From: Microcella putealis | GTDB taxonomy: Bacteria > Actinomycetota > Actinomycetes > Actinomycetales > Microbacteriaceae | Length of the DNA stretch: 64,000 bases | Assembly: GCF_004216575.1 (NCBI RefSeq) | Contig: NZ_SGWW01000001.1 | Location: forward strand, 868,001 to 932,000 | Reading direction: 5' to 3' | Shown here: piece after piece, positions 53,509 through 61,411 of the stretch | How positions within the stretch are numbered: the stretch's first letter is position 1 | Layout of the letters: the number at the start of each line of letters is the position of its first letter | Program-made: the position numbers and the translations under genes | The notes under the pieces: generated by a model | What the model was told of the DNA's origin: nothing | Databases searched by the model: none | What the model saw: only the letters and a program-made list of their open reading frames with translations

Positions 53509-56003
53509 CACTCAGCCGCCTTGGAGGCGCCGCCGAAGCCGAAGCCCTTGCGTGAGGGCGCGACGCTGGCCTGCGTCGCGCCGGCGCTTGCGCCGGTGTC
53601 GGCTGAGGAGCCCGCGGCTGAGGGGCCGCCGGCCGCGCCGAAGCCCTTCTTCTGGCCGCCGCCGATGGCCTCGGACTTGTTGACCTTGACCGTCGACTGC
53701 TCGGCCGTGTGACGCGGCTTCATGTGCAGGTAGTAGGTCGTCTTCACGCCCTTCTTCCACGCCGCCGAGTAGATGTCGACCATGTCGTCGATGTCGCGCG
53801 TCTCGAGGTACATGTTGCGGCTGATCGCCTGGTCAATCCACTTCTGAGCACGGGCCGCGACCTCGAGGAAGGCGTACGGCGACAGCTGGAAGCTGGTCTT
53901 GTACGACGCCTTCACGTCTTCGGGGATCTCGGGGATGCTCTGGATGTCGCCCTGGCTACGCAGGATCGACTCGCGGGTGCGCTCCCAGAGACCCCGCTCC
54001 TTCAGCGCCTCGACGAGGTTGCGGTTCACCTCGAGGAACTTGCCCGAGCTGGTCGAACGGCTGAAGATCTGCGAGAACTGCGGGTCGAGACCCGGCGTGG
54101 TGCCCGCAACCAGACCAATGGATGCGGTCGGCGCGATTGCCATGAGGGTCGCGTTGCGCACGCCGCCCTTCACGCGCTCGCGCAGCGCATCCCAGTCGAG
54201 ACGCGTGGTGCGGTTGACCTGCACCTCGATGCCACGGTCGGCCTCGGTGAGGTCGATCGTGTCGAACGGCACGAGGCCCTGCGACCAGCGGCTACCCGCG
54301 AAGTTGTCGTAGGCGCCACGCTCTTGGGCCAGCTCGACCGAGGCCTCGATGGCCGCGTACGAGACGTGCTCCATGATCTCGTCGATCAGCTCGAACGACT
54401 CTTCCGAGTCGTACGAGTAGCCGAGCTTCTCGACGAGGTCGGTGAAGCCCATGACGCCGAGGCCGATGGCGCGGTTGGTGGTGTTGGCGTGGTCGGCCTC
54501 GTCAACACTCGACACGGTGATGTCGATGAGGTTGTCGAGCTGACGCACGGCGAGCTTCGCGCTCTCGGCGATCTTCGCGAAGTCGACCTTGCCGTCGGTG
54601 AAGTGCCGGCTCAGGTTGATCGAGGCGAGGTTGCAGACCGAGATGTTGTCGCGGTCTTGCGGCAGGCAGATCTCGGTGCAGAGGTTCGACAGGTGGATCG
54701 TGCCCGTGTTGTTGTTGATCGCACGGTTGTTGATCGTGTCTTTCCACGTCAGCCACGGGTGGCTGGTGGACTGCAGCGAGATGAGAATCTGCTTGAACTG
54801 CTCGCGAGCGCCCAGCTTCTTGAACATTTTGATCTCGCCGCGCTCGGCCATCGCCACGTACTCGGCGTAGCGCTTCGAGAACTCTTTGCCGTACAGCTCG
54901 TTGAGATCGGTGACCTCGAGCGGGTCGAAGAGGTACCAGTCGTCGTCGTTCTGCACGCGCTTCATGAACTCGTCGCTGATCCAGACGGCGGTGTTGGCCG
55001 TGCGGGTGCGGCGGTAGGGGTCACCCGAGTTCTGACGCAGGTCGAGGAACTCGGGGAAGTCCATGTGCCAGTTCTCCATGTAGAAGCACAGGGCACCGAA
55101 CTTCTTGCCACCACGGCTCACGGCGCGCAGCACCGAGTCGATGGTGTGCATGAACGGGATCGGACCGGTCGAGGTGGTGTTGTTCGAGCGGATCGGCGAG
55201 CCCTGGGCGCGCAGCTTCGTGACCGACAGGCCGATGCCGCCGGTGCCCTTGGTGAGCCACATGACGTCGCGCACGCTCTTGGCGATGTGCTCGATGTCGT
55301 CGTGCATCTCCATGACGAAGCAGTTCGACAGCTGCGGGTAGCTGGTGCCCGCGTTGACGAGCGTCGAGCCGGCGGCGAGGTACTCGAGCGCCGACATCTT
55401 CTTGTAGAAGGCGATGGCGTGCTCGGTGGGGTTCGCCTCGTTGAGCGACAGGCCCATCGCGACGCGCATCCAGAAGTACTGGGGCACCTCGAGGGGCTCG
55501 TTGTTGCGGGCCTTGATGCCGTAGCGATTGTTCAGCGTGACGACGCCGATGTACTTAAGCAGCTCGTCGTTCTCAGGCTCGAGCTCGGCGGCGAGCGCCT
55601 CGAGGTCGAACAGGCCCGAGGTGAAGCGCGGGTCGAGCAGCGCCTCGTCGACACCGCGCGCGATCGTCGCGGCGAAGTGCTCGCGGTGCAGACGCTTCAG
55701 GTCGGCGGCGTCGGTGTAGTCGCCGAGCACGCGCTTGTAGATGGTCTTGAGCAGCAGGCGAGCAGCGACCTGGTCGAAGGCCGGGTCGTCTTTCACGTTC
55801 TGCAGCGCGACCTGAATGACCGCCTCGTCGAGCTGCTGGGTCGTGATGCCGTCGAACAGCGTCAGCTCGAGCTCGCTCGCGATCTGCGTCACCCAGGTGA
55901 TGTTCTCGTCGAGGCCCTCAGCGGCGTGCTCGATGGCGATGTTGATCTTGTTGGCGTCGTACGGCTCTCGGCTGCCGTCACGCTTCACGACCGTGATGCT
56001 CAC
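53508..56003 (-). CDS. nrdA: Ribonucleotide reductase alpha subunit
   Basis: 831 aa. N-terminal ATP cone (about 1-95, VVKRDGSREPYDANKINIAI), then the 10-strand barrel with YPQLSNCFVMEM, HLSNLCTEICLPQ and VCNLASINLSRHF (three active-site Cys) and the radical-path Tyr pair in TTYYLHMKPRH. It reduces ribonucleoside diphosphates to deoxy forms with the NrdB radical partner. The C-terminus is an Ala/Gly/Lys-rich linker (from about 775) ending GASKAAE without the expected Cys pair, which is in the next small frame. GTG start with GGAG upstream. Confidence 0.94.
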   Translation of the reverse strand: MSITVVKRDGSREPYDANKINIAIEHAAEGLDENITWVTQIASELELTLFDGITTQQLDEAVIQVALQNVKDDPAFDQVAARLLLKTIYKRVLGDYTDAADLKRLHREHFAATIARGVDEALLDPRFTSGLFDLEALAAELEPENDELLKYIGVVTLNNRYGIKARNNEPLEVPQYFWMRVAMGLSLNEANPTEHAIAFYKKMSALEYLAAGSTLVNAGTSYPQLSNCFVMEMHDDIEHIAKSVRDVMWLTKGTGGIGLSVTKLRAQGSPIRSNNTTSTGPIPFMHTIDSVLRAVSRGGKKFGALCFYMENWHMDFPEFLDLRQNSGDPYRRTRTANTAVWISDEFMKRVQNDDDWYLFDPLEVTDLNELYGKEFSKRYAEYVAMAERGEIKMFKKLGAREQFKQILISLQSTSHPWLTWKDTINNRAINNNTGTIHLSNLCTEICLPQDRDNISVCNLASINLSRHFTDGKVDFAKIAESAKLAVRQLDNLIDITVSSVDEADHANTTNRAIGLGVMGFTDLVEKLGYSYDSEESFELIDEIMEHVSYAAIEASVELAQERGAYDNFAGSRWSQGLVPFDTIDLTEADRGIEVQVNRTTRLDWDALRERVKGGVRNATLMAIAPTASIGLVAGTTPGLDPQFSQIFSRSTSSGKFLEVNRNLVEALKERGLWERTRESILRSQGDIQSIPEIPEDVKASYKTSFQLSPYAFLEVAARAQKWIDQAISRNMYLETRDIDDMVDIYSAAWKKGVKTTYYLHMKPRHTAEQSTVKVNKSEAIGGGQKKGFGAAGGPSAAGSSADTGASAGATQASVAPSRKGFGFGGASKAAE

Positions 56004-56322
56004 TGGTGCTCCATTCGGGCCCGCCCGGCGGGTCTTCGATCGGCCGGTTTCCCGGCGGTTCTGCTGTGGTTTCGAGGGTGTGTGGCCCGGGTCTGACCGG
56101 GTCGATCGCGGCATCCCCTTGCCGCGGTCTGGCCACTATATATCGGGGCACTGACAAACATCACCCCCTATATCTAGTGGGCGTGTCGTCCACAGCTGTG
56201 CATAACTTGTGGGGCTTATCCACAGCATGGCGGGTACCTCCGACACGCGGTCGGGATGCGCAAAAACGGGGTGATCGCAGGCGACAATTCGCCCTTCATC
56301 CAGCCCGTAGGCTGGTGCTCTC
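56004..56322. other. 319-bp divergent region between nrdA and an MFS gene
   Basis: Contains the long 5' leader of nrdA, two NrdR boxes (56133-56180), an AT-rich stretch to about 56225, and TAGGCT at 56308-56313 nine bases before the MFS start. A coding frame running from 56114 into nrdA adds only Arg/Pro-rich residues and is not believed. Confidence 0.7.
56133..56180. promoter_or_regulatory. Pair of NrdR boxes
   Basis: CCACTATATATCGGGG (56133-56148) and CCCCTATATCTAGTGG (56165-56180) are near-identical in opposite orientations and fit the palindromic NrdR consensus around ACWATATMTWGTG. Their starts are 32 bp apart, the three-helical-turn spacing reported for NrdR pairs. NrdR-ATP/dATP should repress nrdA from here. 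Confidence 0.82.
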
Positions 56323-57528
56323 GTGAGCGGCTACATCGACCTGTTGAAAACCCCGGGAGTGGCGCGGATCATCTCCGCCCAGCTCGTTGCCCGGCTTCCC
56401 TCCGGCATGCTCTCGCTCGCCTTCCTGATCCACATCGAGACGATCTTCGAGTCGTACGGCGCGGCCGGCCTCGTGCTCGCGGCAACCAGCATCGGTCAGG
56501 GCGTCGCCGGCCCGCTGACTAGCCGCTGGATGGGCCGGCTTGGCATGCGCCCCGTGCTCATCACCACCCTCATCATCTGCGCGACCGGCATCGCGCTCAT
56601 CGCCTTCGCCCCGCTGCCGCTCTGGGGCTACATGCTCGTCGCGCTGATCACGGGACTCTCGAACCCGCCCATTCAACCGGCGGTGCGCACCATCTACCCC
56701 AAGATGGTCACCTCGAAGCAGCTGACCCCTCTCTTCTCGCTCGACGCCTCCGCGCAAGAACTCATCTGGATCAGCGGCCCAGTCGTCACCGTCTTCCTCG
56801 CCCTGCAGGTCTCCCCCGTGGCCGCCATCTCGGTCGCCGGAACCTTCCTGATCCTCGGCGGCACCTGGTTCATCGCGAGCCCCGAGGTGGGCAAGGTGCG
56901 TATTCCGCCCAGCAAGCACCGCATCGGCGTCGTGCTGAAGAACCGCGCCGTGCTACTCGCCACGATCACGGGCTTCCTCATGATCGGTTCGGCAGCCGCG
57001 ATCGAGGTGGGCGTCGTCGCCGTCTTCGGCGAGGGCGGGTCGGAGGCAGGATTCCTGCTCGGCATCTGGGCGATCGCCTCACTCATCGGCGGCCTGTCGA
57101 TGGGTCACCTGCCGATCGGCCCGTGGGCCCTCACCCGCCGCTTGTTCATCATTTTCGTCGGCATGGCCATGGCGCCGTTCGCGCTCGAGTTCTGGTGGCT
57201 CGCTATCGCGCTCATCGTCGCGGGCATCGGCATCGCCCCCGCCCTCGCCGTCATGTTCGCGATCGTGTCAGCGAGCGTGAAGTTCAGCGCCACCGCCGAG
57301 GCGTACGGATGGCTCGGCACGGGCCAGCTCATCGGCGCGGCCCTCGGCTCGGCCATCGCCGGTTTCGCGATCGACGAGCTCGGGCCCGTGGGCGGCTTCT
57401 CCACCGCCATCGGCTTCGCCTTAGCCGCGACCATCGTCGGGGCAATCTTCGTCAGCTGGCACCCCGACCTGCGCGGTCGCGACGCGTCGCCGCTGCCCGA
57501 CACCGAGCCGGTCGCGACGATCAGCTAG
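56323..57528 (+). CDS. MFS transporter
   Basis: 401 aa, about twelve membrane spans in two halves. MGRLGMRPVLITTLIICATG between spans 2 and 3 matches motif A, with a long central loop KVRIPPSKHRIGVVLKNRAVL. It resembles drug/sugar exporters of the DHA group without a clear substrate. GTG start nine bases after TAGGCT. The 3' end overlaps the converging reductase by four bases. Confidence 0.82.
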   Translation: MSGYIDLLKTPGVARIISAQLVARLPSGMLSLAFLIHIETIFESYGAAGLVLAATSIGQGVAGPLTSRWMGRLGMRPVLITTLIICATGIALIAFAPLPLWGYMLVALITGLSNPPIQPAVRTIYPKMVTSKQLTPLFSLDASAQELIWISGPVVTVFLALQVSPVAAISVAGTFLILGGTWFIASPEVGKVRIPPSKHRIGVVLKNRAVLLATITGFLMIGSAAAIEVGVVAVFGEGGSEAGFLLGIWAIASLIGGLSMGHLPIGPWALTRRLFIIFVGMAMAPFALEFWWLAIALIVAGIGIAPALAVMFAIVSASVKFSATAEAYGWLGTGQLIGAALGSAIAGFAIDELGPVGGFSTAIGFALAATIVGAIFVSWHPDLRGRDASPLPDTEPVATIS

Positions 57529-58088
57529 CTGCGCGCCTGCAGGGGCCGCAGCGCCTCGCCATAGGCGACCACCTGCGCGATCAGCGCATCCAGACCGTTT
57601 GCCTGACGCTCGTCGGCGGCGAACGCGCCATCCTGCACCTGCTTCGCCGCACCCGACAGCGCCACCTCGGTCGGCACCTTCACGAGGCCCACCGACGACA
57701 GCACCGGCTCGATCGAGTTGACGCCGCGCAGGCCCCCGGCCTGACCGCCGTAGCTCACGAAGCCGACGGGCTTCGCCTGCCACTCGGTGTACAGGTAGTC
57801 GATCGCGTTCTTGAGCGCCGGCGAGTAGCTGTGGTTGTACTCGGGGGTCACGAAGATCAGGGCGTCGGCGGCGTCGACGCGGGCGCTCCAGACGCGGGTG
57901 TGCGCGTGCTGGTAGTCGCGCTTGATGGGGTGGCTCGGCTCGTCGAGGAACGGCAGCGCGAGCTCTTTCAGGTCGGCGAAGTCTACGTCGTGACCGGCCT
58001 CCTCCACCCGCGAGCGCACCCACTCGGCGATGGGCAGGCCGATACGACCAGGGCGAACAGAACCGACGACGATCATCACGTGAGCCAT
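57525..58088 (-). CDS. NADPH-dependent FMN reductase
   Basis: 187 aa flavodoxin-like. IVVGSVRPGRIGLPIAEWV binds the FMN phosphate, FVTPEYNHSYSPALKNAIDY is the family signature, and VGFVSYGGQAGGLRGVN closes the active site. Reduces FMN, azo compounds, quinones or chromate. Divergent from the aldo/keto reductase. The frame extends far upstream antisense to that gene, which I reject; ATG 58088 matches the family start. Confidence 0.92.
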   Translation of the reverse strand: MAHVMIVVGSVRPGRIGLPIAEWVRSRVEEAGHDVDFADLKELALPFLDEPSHPIKRDYQHAHTRVWSARVDAADALIFVTPEYNHSYSPALKNAIDYLYTEWQAKPVGFVSYGGQAGGLRGVNSIEPVLSSVGLVKVPTEVALSGAAKQVQDGAFAADERQANGLDALIAQVVAYGEALRPLQARS

Positions 58089-58181
58089 GCTGAAAGCCAA
58101 CCACGTGCATCCTGAATCAATTCCGACGGGGTCTGGATGCACGCTGTGCGTTTTGCCCGCCCGCTTCGGAATACTGGCCCC

Positions 58182-59033
58182 ATGACCGCCGCCGAGCCCC
58201 TCGCCCCGCGTATCGCCCTCGCCGACGGCACGAGCATCCCGCAGCTCGGGCTCGGCGTGTACAAGGTGCCCGCGCCCAAAACCGCGGAGCTCGTCGCTGG
58301 CGCGATCGAGCTCGGCTACCGGCACATCGACACCGCGGCGCTCTACAAGAACGAAGCCGAGGTGGGCGCGGGGGTGCGGGCGAGCGGTGTCGACCGCGCG
58401 GAGCTGTACCTGACGTCGAAAGTCTGGAACGACGCGCACGGCGTCGAGGAAACCCGCGCGGCCTTCCTCGAGAGCCTCGACAAGGCGAGGCTCGACTACT
58501 GGGACCTGTACCTGATCCACTGGCCGGCGCCCACGCAGAACCGCTACGTGGAGGCCTGGCGGGCGCTCATCGCGCTGCGTGAGCAAGGGCTCGTGCGCTC
58601 GATCGGCGTCAGCAACTTCGAGCCGCACCACCTGCAGCGACTCGTCGACGAGACCGGGGTTGCGCCCGTCGTCGACCAGGTCGAGCTGCACCCGTGGCTG
58701 CCGCAGCGCTCGCTGCGGGCGGCGGCATCGGCGATGGGGGCCGCCGTCGAAAGCTGGAGCCCGCTGGCGCGCGGAGGGGTGCTCGCGCCCGGGTCACGCG
58801 ACCTCGAGGTGCTGACCGCGATTGCGTCGCGACATGGGAAAACCCCTGCGCAGGTGGCGCTGCGCTGGCACGTGCAGCAGGGTCTCATCGTGATCCCCAA
58901 GTCGACGTCGCTGGCGCGCGTGGCCGAAAACGCGGCGATCTTCGACTGGGAGCTAACCGCTACCGACATGGCCGAGATCGCGCAGCTCGAGACCGGCGAG
59001 CGCACGGGCAAGCACCCCGACGACCTCGGGTAG
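58182..59033 (+). CDS. Aldo/keto reductase
   Basis: 283 aa. LGLGVYKVPAPKTAELVAGA, YRHIDTAALYKNEAEVGAGV (Asp, Tyr), TSKVWNDAHG (Lys), LIHWPAPTQN (His), SIGVSNFEPHHLQRL and PKSTSLARVAENA. Same small 2,5-diketogluconate-reductase-like type as the gene at 31543 and probably a paralogue. ATG six bases after AATACT. Confidence 0.93.
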   Translation: MTAAEPLAPRIALADGTSIPQLGLGVYKVPAPKTAELVAGAIELGYRHIDTAALYKNEAEVGAGVRASGVDRAELYLTSKVWNDAHGVEETRAAFLESLDKARLDYWDLYLIHWPAPTQNRYVEAWRALIALREQGLVRSIGVSNFEPHHLQRLVDETGVAPVVDQVELHPWLPQRSLRAAASAMGAAVESWSPLARGGVLAPGSRDLEVLTAIASRHGKTPAQVALRWHVQQGLIVIPKSTSLARVAENAAIFDWELTATDMAEIAQLETGERTGKHPDDLG

Positions 59034-59104
59034 CGCGGGGGTGCGGGTCGCACCGACCGCCGCCTCTAGGGCTGCCGTCGCTGCGGCACTGCCGCGCCCT
59101 CGCC

Positions 59105-59193
59105 GTGACGTATTGCAGGAAACCAGGAGGGCCCACCGCGAAAACACGGGGGCACGCAGGTCCTCAGCGCGCTGATTTCCTGAGAAACATCAC
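59105..59193. repeat. 89-bp dispersed inverted-repeat element, family B copy 3
   Basis: Begins GTGACGTATTGCAGGAAA; the right end TTTCCTGAGAAACATCAC is the most degraded of the copies. The centre has CCGCGAAAA at the same offset as copy 1. The right 30 bases are read as the last ten residues and stop codon of the DUF559 gene (GVMFLRKSAR). Confidence 0.85.
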
Positions 59194-60015
59194 GCCAAGC
59201 TCGAGCCCTGACCGGGCCGACGCCGCCCGTGTCACCGCCGCGACGACCAACTCGATGTGGTCAACCACGTGCGCGTAGTCCACCCGCACGACGTGAAAGC
59301 CGCGCCGCAAAGACTCGAGGTCGCGGCGATAGTCACGCTCCTGCTCGCCCCGGTGCCACTCGCGGCCATCAACTTCGACAATGACGCGCCCCTCGACCAA
59401 GAGATCAACACGGCCAATCCCCGCCAGGTTCACCTGGCTGGCGACCGCTAAGCCCGCACCGCGCAGGGCGACCCTCGCGATCGACTCGATGCCCGATTCC
59501 GCCCCCGGGTCGAGATCGTCGAGGTTGAGGCGGAACTTCGCTGGCACCGTCCCGTTCACGCTCTCCAGCACCGAAAGACCGGCCAGCCCGAGTCGCAACG
59601 CACTGTCAGCGATCGCAATCACGGCGGGTCGCGGCTGACACATCAGAGCGTGTCGAAGCGCCACCTCCACACTGCTGCACGGGCCGCTGACCTCGTCCGC
59701 CGACCAGTGCACGGTGAGATCGGTCGCGCCAAAGGGCGGCCGCCCAAGGCGGGAGGCTGTGCGCGGGACGGCTATGTGAAGTCCAGACCTCGGAGGGCGC
59801 CACGCTCCACTCAGGGTGAGCGCCGACGTGCAACTGAGACTGCCGCCGACGGCAAGGGCTGCCTGCAGGGCGTCCGGCATATCGGGGCTGACGTAGACGT
59901 CGCGGCGAAGCCGTCGGATGGCGCTATGGGCGACCGCCCGACGAACGGCGCTGATGGGCGCGACGGCCAGCAATTCGGAACGAGTGTAACTGCGGTGAGT
60001 TTCGAGGTGAACCAT
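59164..60015 (-). CDS. DUF559 (endonuclease-like) protein with AbiEi-type N-terminus
   Basis: 283 aa. N-terminal part (1-70) resembles the winged AbiEi antitoxin-like domain: RSELLAVAPISAVRRAV, RRLRRDVYVSPD, SLSCTSALTLSGAW. The C-terminal part (about 190-275) has the Vsr/DUF559 nuclease-like layout: ESIARVALRGAGLAVASQV, RVDLLVEGRVIVEVDGREWH and RRDLESLRRGFHVVRVDY, keeping D...ExD-type acidic residues. No toxin partner adjoins it. ATG 60015 preferred over one 26 codons earlier. Its last ten residues come from a family B repeat. Confidence 0.78.
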   Translation of the reverse strand: MVHLETHRSYTRSELLAVAPISAVRRAVAHSAIRRLRRDVYVSPDMPDALQAALAVGGSLSCTSALTLSGAWRPPRSGLHIAVPRTASRLGRPPFGATDLTVHWSADEVSGPCSSVEVALRHALMCQPRPAVIAIADSALRLGLAGLSVLESVNGTVPAKFRLNLDDLDPGAESGIESIARVALRGAGLAVASQVNLAGIGRVDLLVEGRVIVEVDGREWHRGEQERDYRRDLESLRRGFHVVRVDYAHVVDHIELVVAAVTRAASARSGLELGVMFLRKSAR

Positions 60016-60107
60016 GGCCGCACGGTGGCGCAGCATGCATGCATACGGGTGGGCCGGCGCGGGAAGCGTGGCCCCACCGACGCGGGCGGCCACTGTGGAG
60101 GGCTGGC

Positions 60108-60196
60108 GTGACGTAACGCAGGAATCGAGCTGCTCCCTAGGCCGAAAACTGCGGACATTCCGCGGCCGCGCTCTCTGGATTCCTGCAATACGTCAC
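60108..60196. repeat. 89-bp dispersed inverted-repeat element, family B copy 4
   Basis: Begins GTGACGTAACGCAGGAATC and ends GATTCCTGCAATACGTCAC, inverted with two mismatches. The centre contains GGCCGAAAACTGCGG, the AAAA tract being one base off its position in copies 1 and 3. It is 915 bp from copy 3, on the other side of the DUF559 gene, so that gene is bracketed by two copies in the same orientation. Confidence 0.88.
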
Positions 60197-60274
60197 GACG
60201 TGCGGCGCCGCACGAAGCGGCGGCACAGCTCGCCGGGGTCCGCGCCCCTGCGCTCCAAGGGCGGGCTGGGTGGG

Positions 60275-60331
60275 CTCCCGCACTGTGGGCGGTCTCCCGC
60301 ACTGTGGGCGGTCTCCCGCACTGTGGCGGGC
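60275..60331. repeat. Three tandem copies of a 19-bp unit
   Basis: CTCCCGCACTGTGGGCGGT is repeated at 60275, 60294 and 60313 (the third copy loses a base near its end). Each unit contains a short CCCGCACTGTGGG dyad. It lies just after the siderophore-interacting gene's stop codon and could work as a string of hairpins. Confidence 0.85.
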
Positions 60332-60339
60332 TGGACGGG

Positions 60340-61308
60340 CTACGGCGTGCGCTTCCAGTAGCCCTTGGCCACCGCGTTGTCGGGGTCGATGTTCCAGCGC
60401 GCGAGCGTACGGCGGGCCGCGGCGACGAGCGACTGCTCGGCGCAGGCGAAGAGCAGCACGTCGGCTGTCGAATCCGGGGCGACGGGGGCGGGCAGCGGGC
60501 GGGGCAGCGCCTCGAGCGCCGCGGCGAGCGCCGCCGTCGGCGTCGCGCTCGGCTCCAGGATGCGCACCTCGACCCCCTCGGGAACGTCGAGCTCCAGCTC
60601 GTCGACCGCATACCGCGTCTCGAGCAGCACGAGGCCCGAGCGCGCCCCCGGGTCCGGGCGCACTTCGCCGCCCGTGCTGGCGGGCCCGGCAGCACCAGCC
60701 GGACCGAGCGCCGCGAGGTACCGGCGCACGGCCGGCACCGCGGAGTCGTCGCCCGCCAGCACCCAGGCTTCTGGCGCTCCGCGCATGAGCACCGAGCCCT
60801 TCGGGTCGGCCACTACCACGGGCGACCCGATCGGGGCGGCCTCGGCCCAGGGCCCGATCAACCCAACCGCTGCACCCTCGGCGTTGCGGTGCACCAGCAG
60901 GTCAAGGTCGATCCACCCCTCGTCGGCCGAGTAGCCGACGACGGTTTCGATGCGAAACTCCCCCGTCGGCACGCCGAACTGATCGACCGGCACGTCCCAA
61001 CCATCGCCTGCCCGACCGACGTACACGCGACCGTGGTCACCGGCGCCCGGCGCACGGTAACCATCGAGCGCGCGGCGGCCGGCGTGAACGGCGGAATCTG
61101 CAGCCGCGGGCGCGGGCGCGGGCGGCGCAGCGGAAACCGACGATGCGGAGGCGACTGCAGACGCGCCAGCCGGCATGGCCGCCACGGCCCCGTCGTCATC
61201 GACCGTCAGCCGCACGCGCCAGAAGTCGGGCGCGATTTCGCGACGCGACGCGAGGCGGAGGGCGCGAAACGCCTCGGGGTACTTGTCGCGGTACAGGTTC
61301 ACGGGCAC
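60340..61308 (-). CDS. Siderophore-interacting protein (FAD-binding ferric-siderophore reductase)
   Basis: 322 aa. N-terminal FAD-binding domain with RAYRAPGAGDHGRVYVGRAG-like content (GYRAPGAGD near 103), GLIGPWAEAAPIG, and the NAD-binding SIP C-domain with WVLAGDDSAVPAVRRYLAAL and a C-terminal YWKRTP-type tail. Reduces ferric siderophores to release iron. An Ala/Ser/Pro-rich insert (about 47-90) enlarges the first domain. GTG chosen because TAGGCT lies seven bases upstream. Confidence 0.87.
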   Translation of the reverse strand: MPVNLYRDKYPEAFRALRLASRREIAPDFWRVRLTVDDDGAVAAMPAGASAVASASSVSAAPPAPAPAAADSAVHAGRRALDGYRAPGAGDHGRVYVGRAGDGWDVPVDQFGVPTGEFRIETVVGYSADEGWIDLDLLVHRNAEGAAVGLIGPWAEAAPIGSPVVVADPKGSVLMRGAPEAWVLAGDDSAVPAVRRYLAALGPAGAAGPASTGGEVRPDPGARSGLVLLETRYAVDELELDVPEGVEVRILEPSATPTAALAAALEALPRPLPAPVAPDSTADVLLFACAEQSLVAAARRTLARWNIDPDNAVAKGYWKRTP

Positions 61309-61411
61309 GCGGCCGAGCCTACGCCGCGCCGCCCACGTCACCTCGGCGCACGCGGCGCGCAGCGCGCGGCGCCTCACTCGCGACGAACACCCAGCCCCAG
61401 CCCCACCGCCC

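Larger units (their letters stand above)
60016..60339. other. 324-bp intergenic region with a family B element and tandem repeats
   Basis: Between the ends of the DUF559 promoter region and the siderophore-interacting gene. It holds an 89-bp family B copy at 60108-60196 and three 19-bp tandem units at 60275-60331. I see no gene here. Confidence 0.75.

Noticed and set aside
53709..56096. 795-codon plus-strand open frame opposite nrdA
   Set aside because: Composition is typical of an antisense frame (Val, Asp, Arg, Leu repeats), no family motif, and nrdA is unambiguous on the other strand.
57529..58081. MFS or other plus-strand gene continuing past 57528
   Set aside because: The plus-strand frame here is antisense to the FMN reductase, which has full family motifs.
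15681..60196. CRISPR array from the repeated GTGACGTATTGCAGG sequence
   Set aside because: Copies are tens of kilobases apart, inverted in pairs, and have no spacer array or cas genes.
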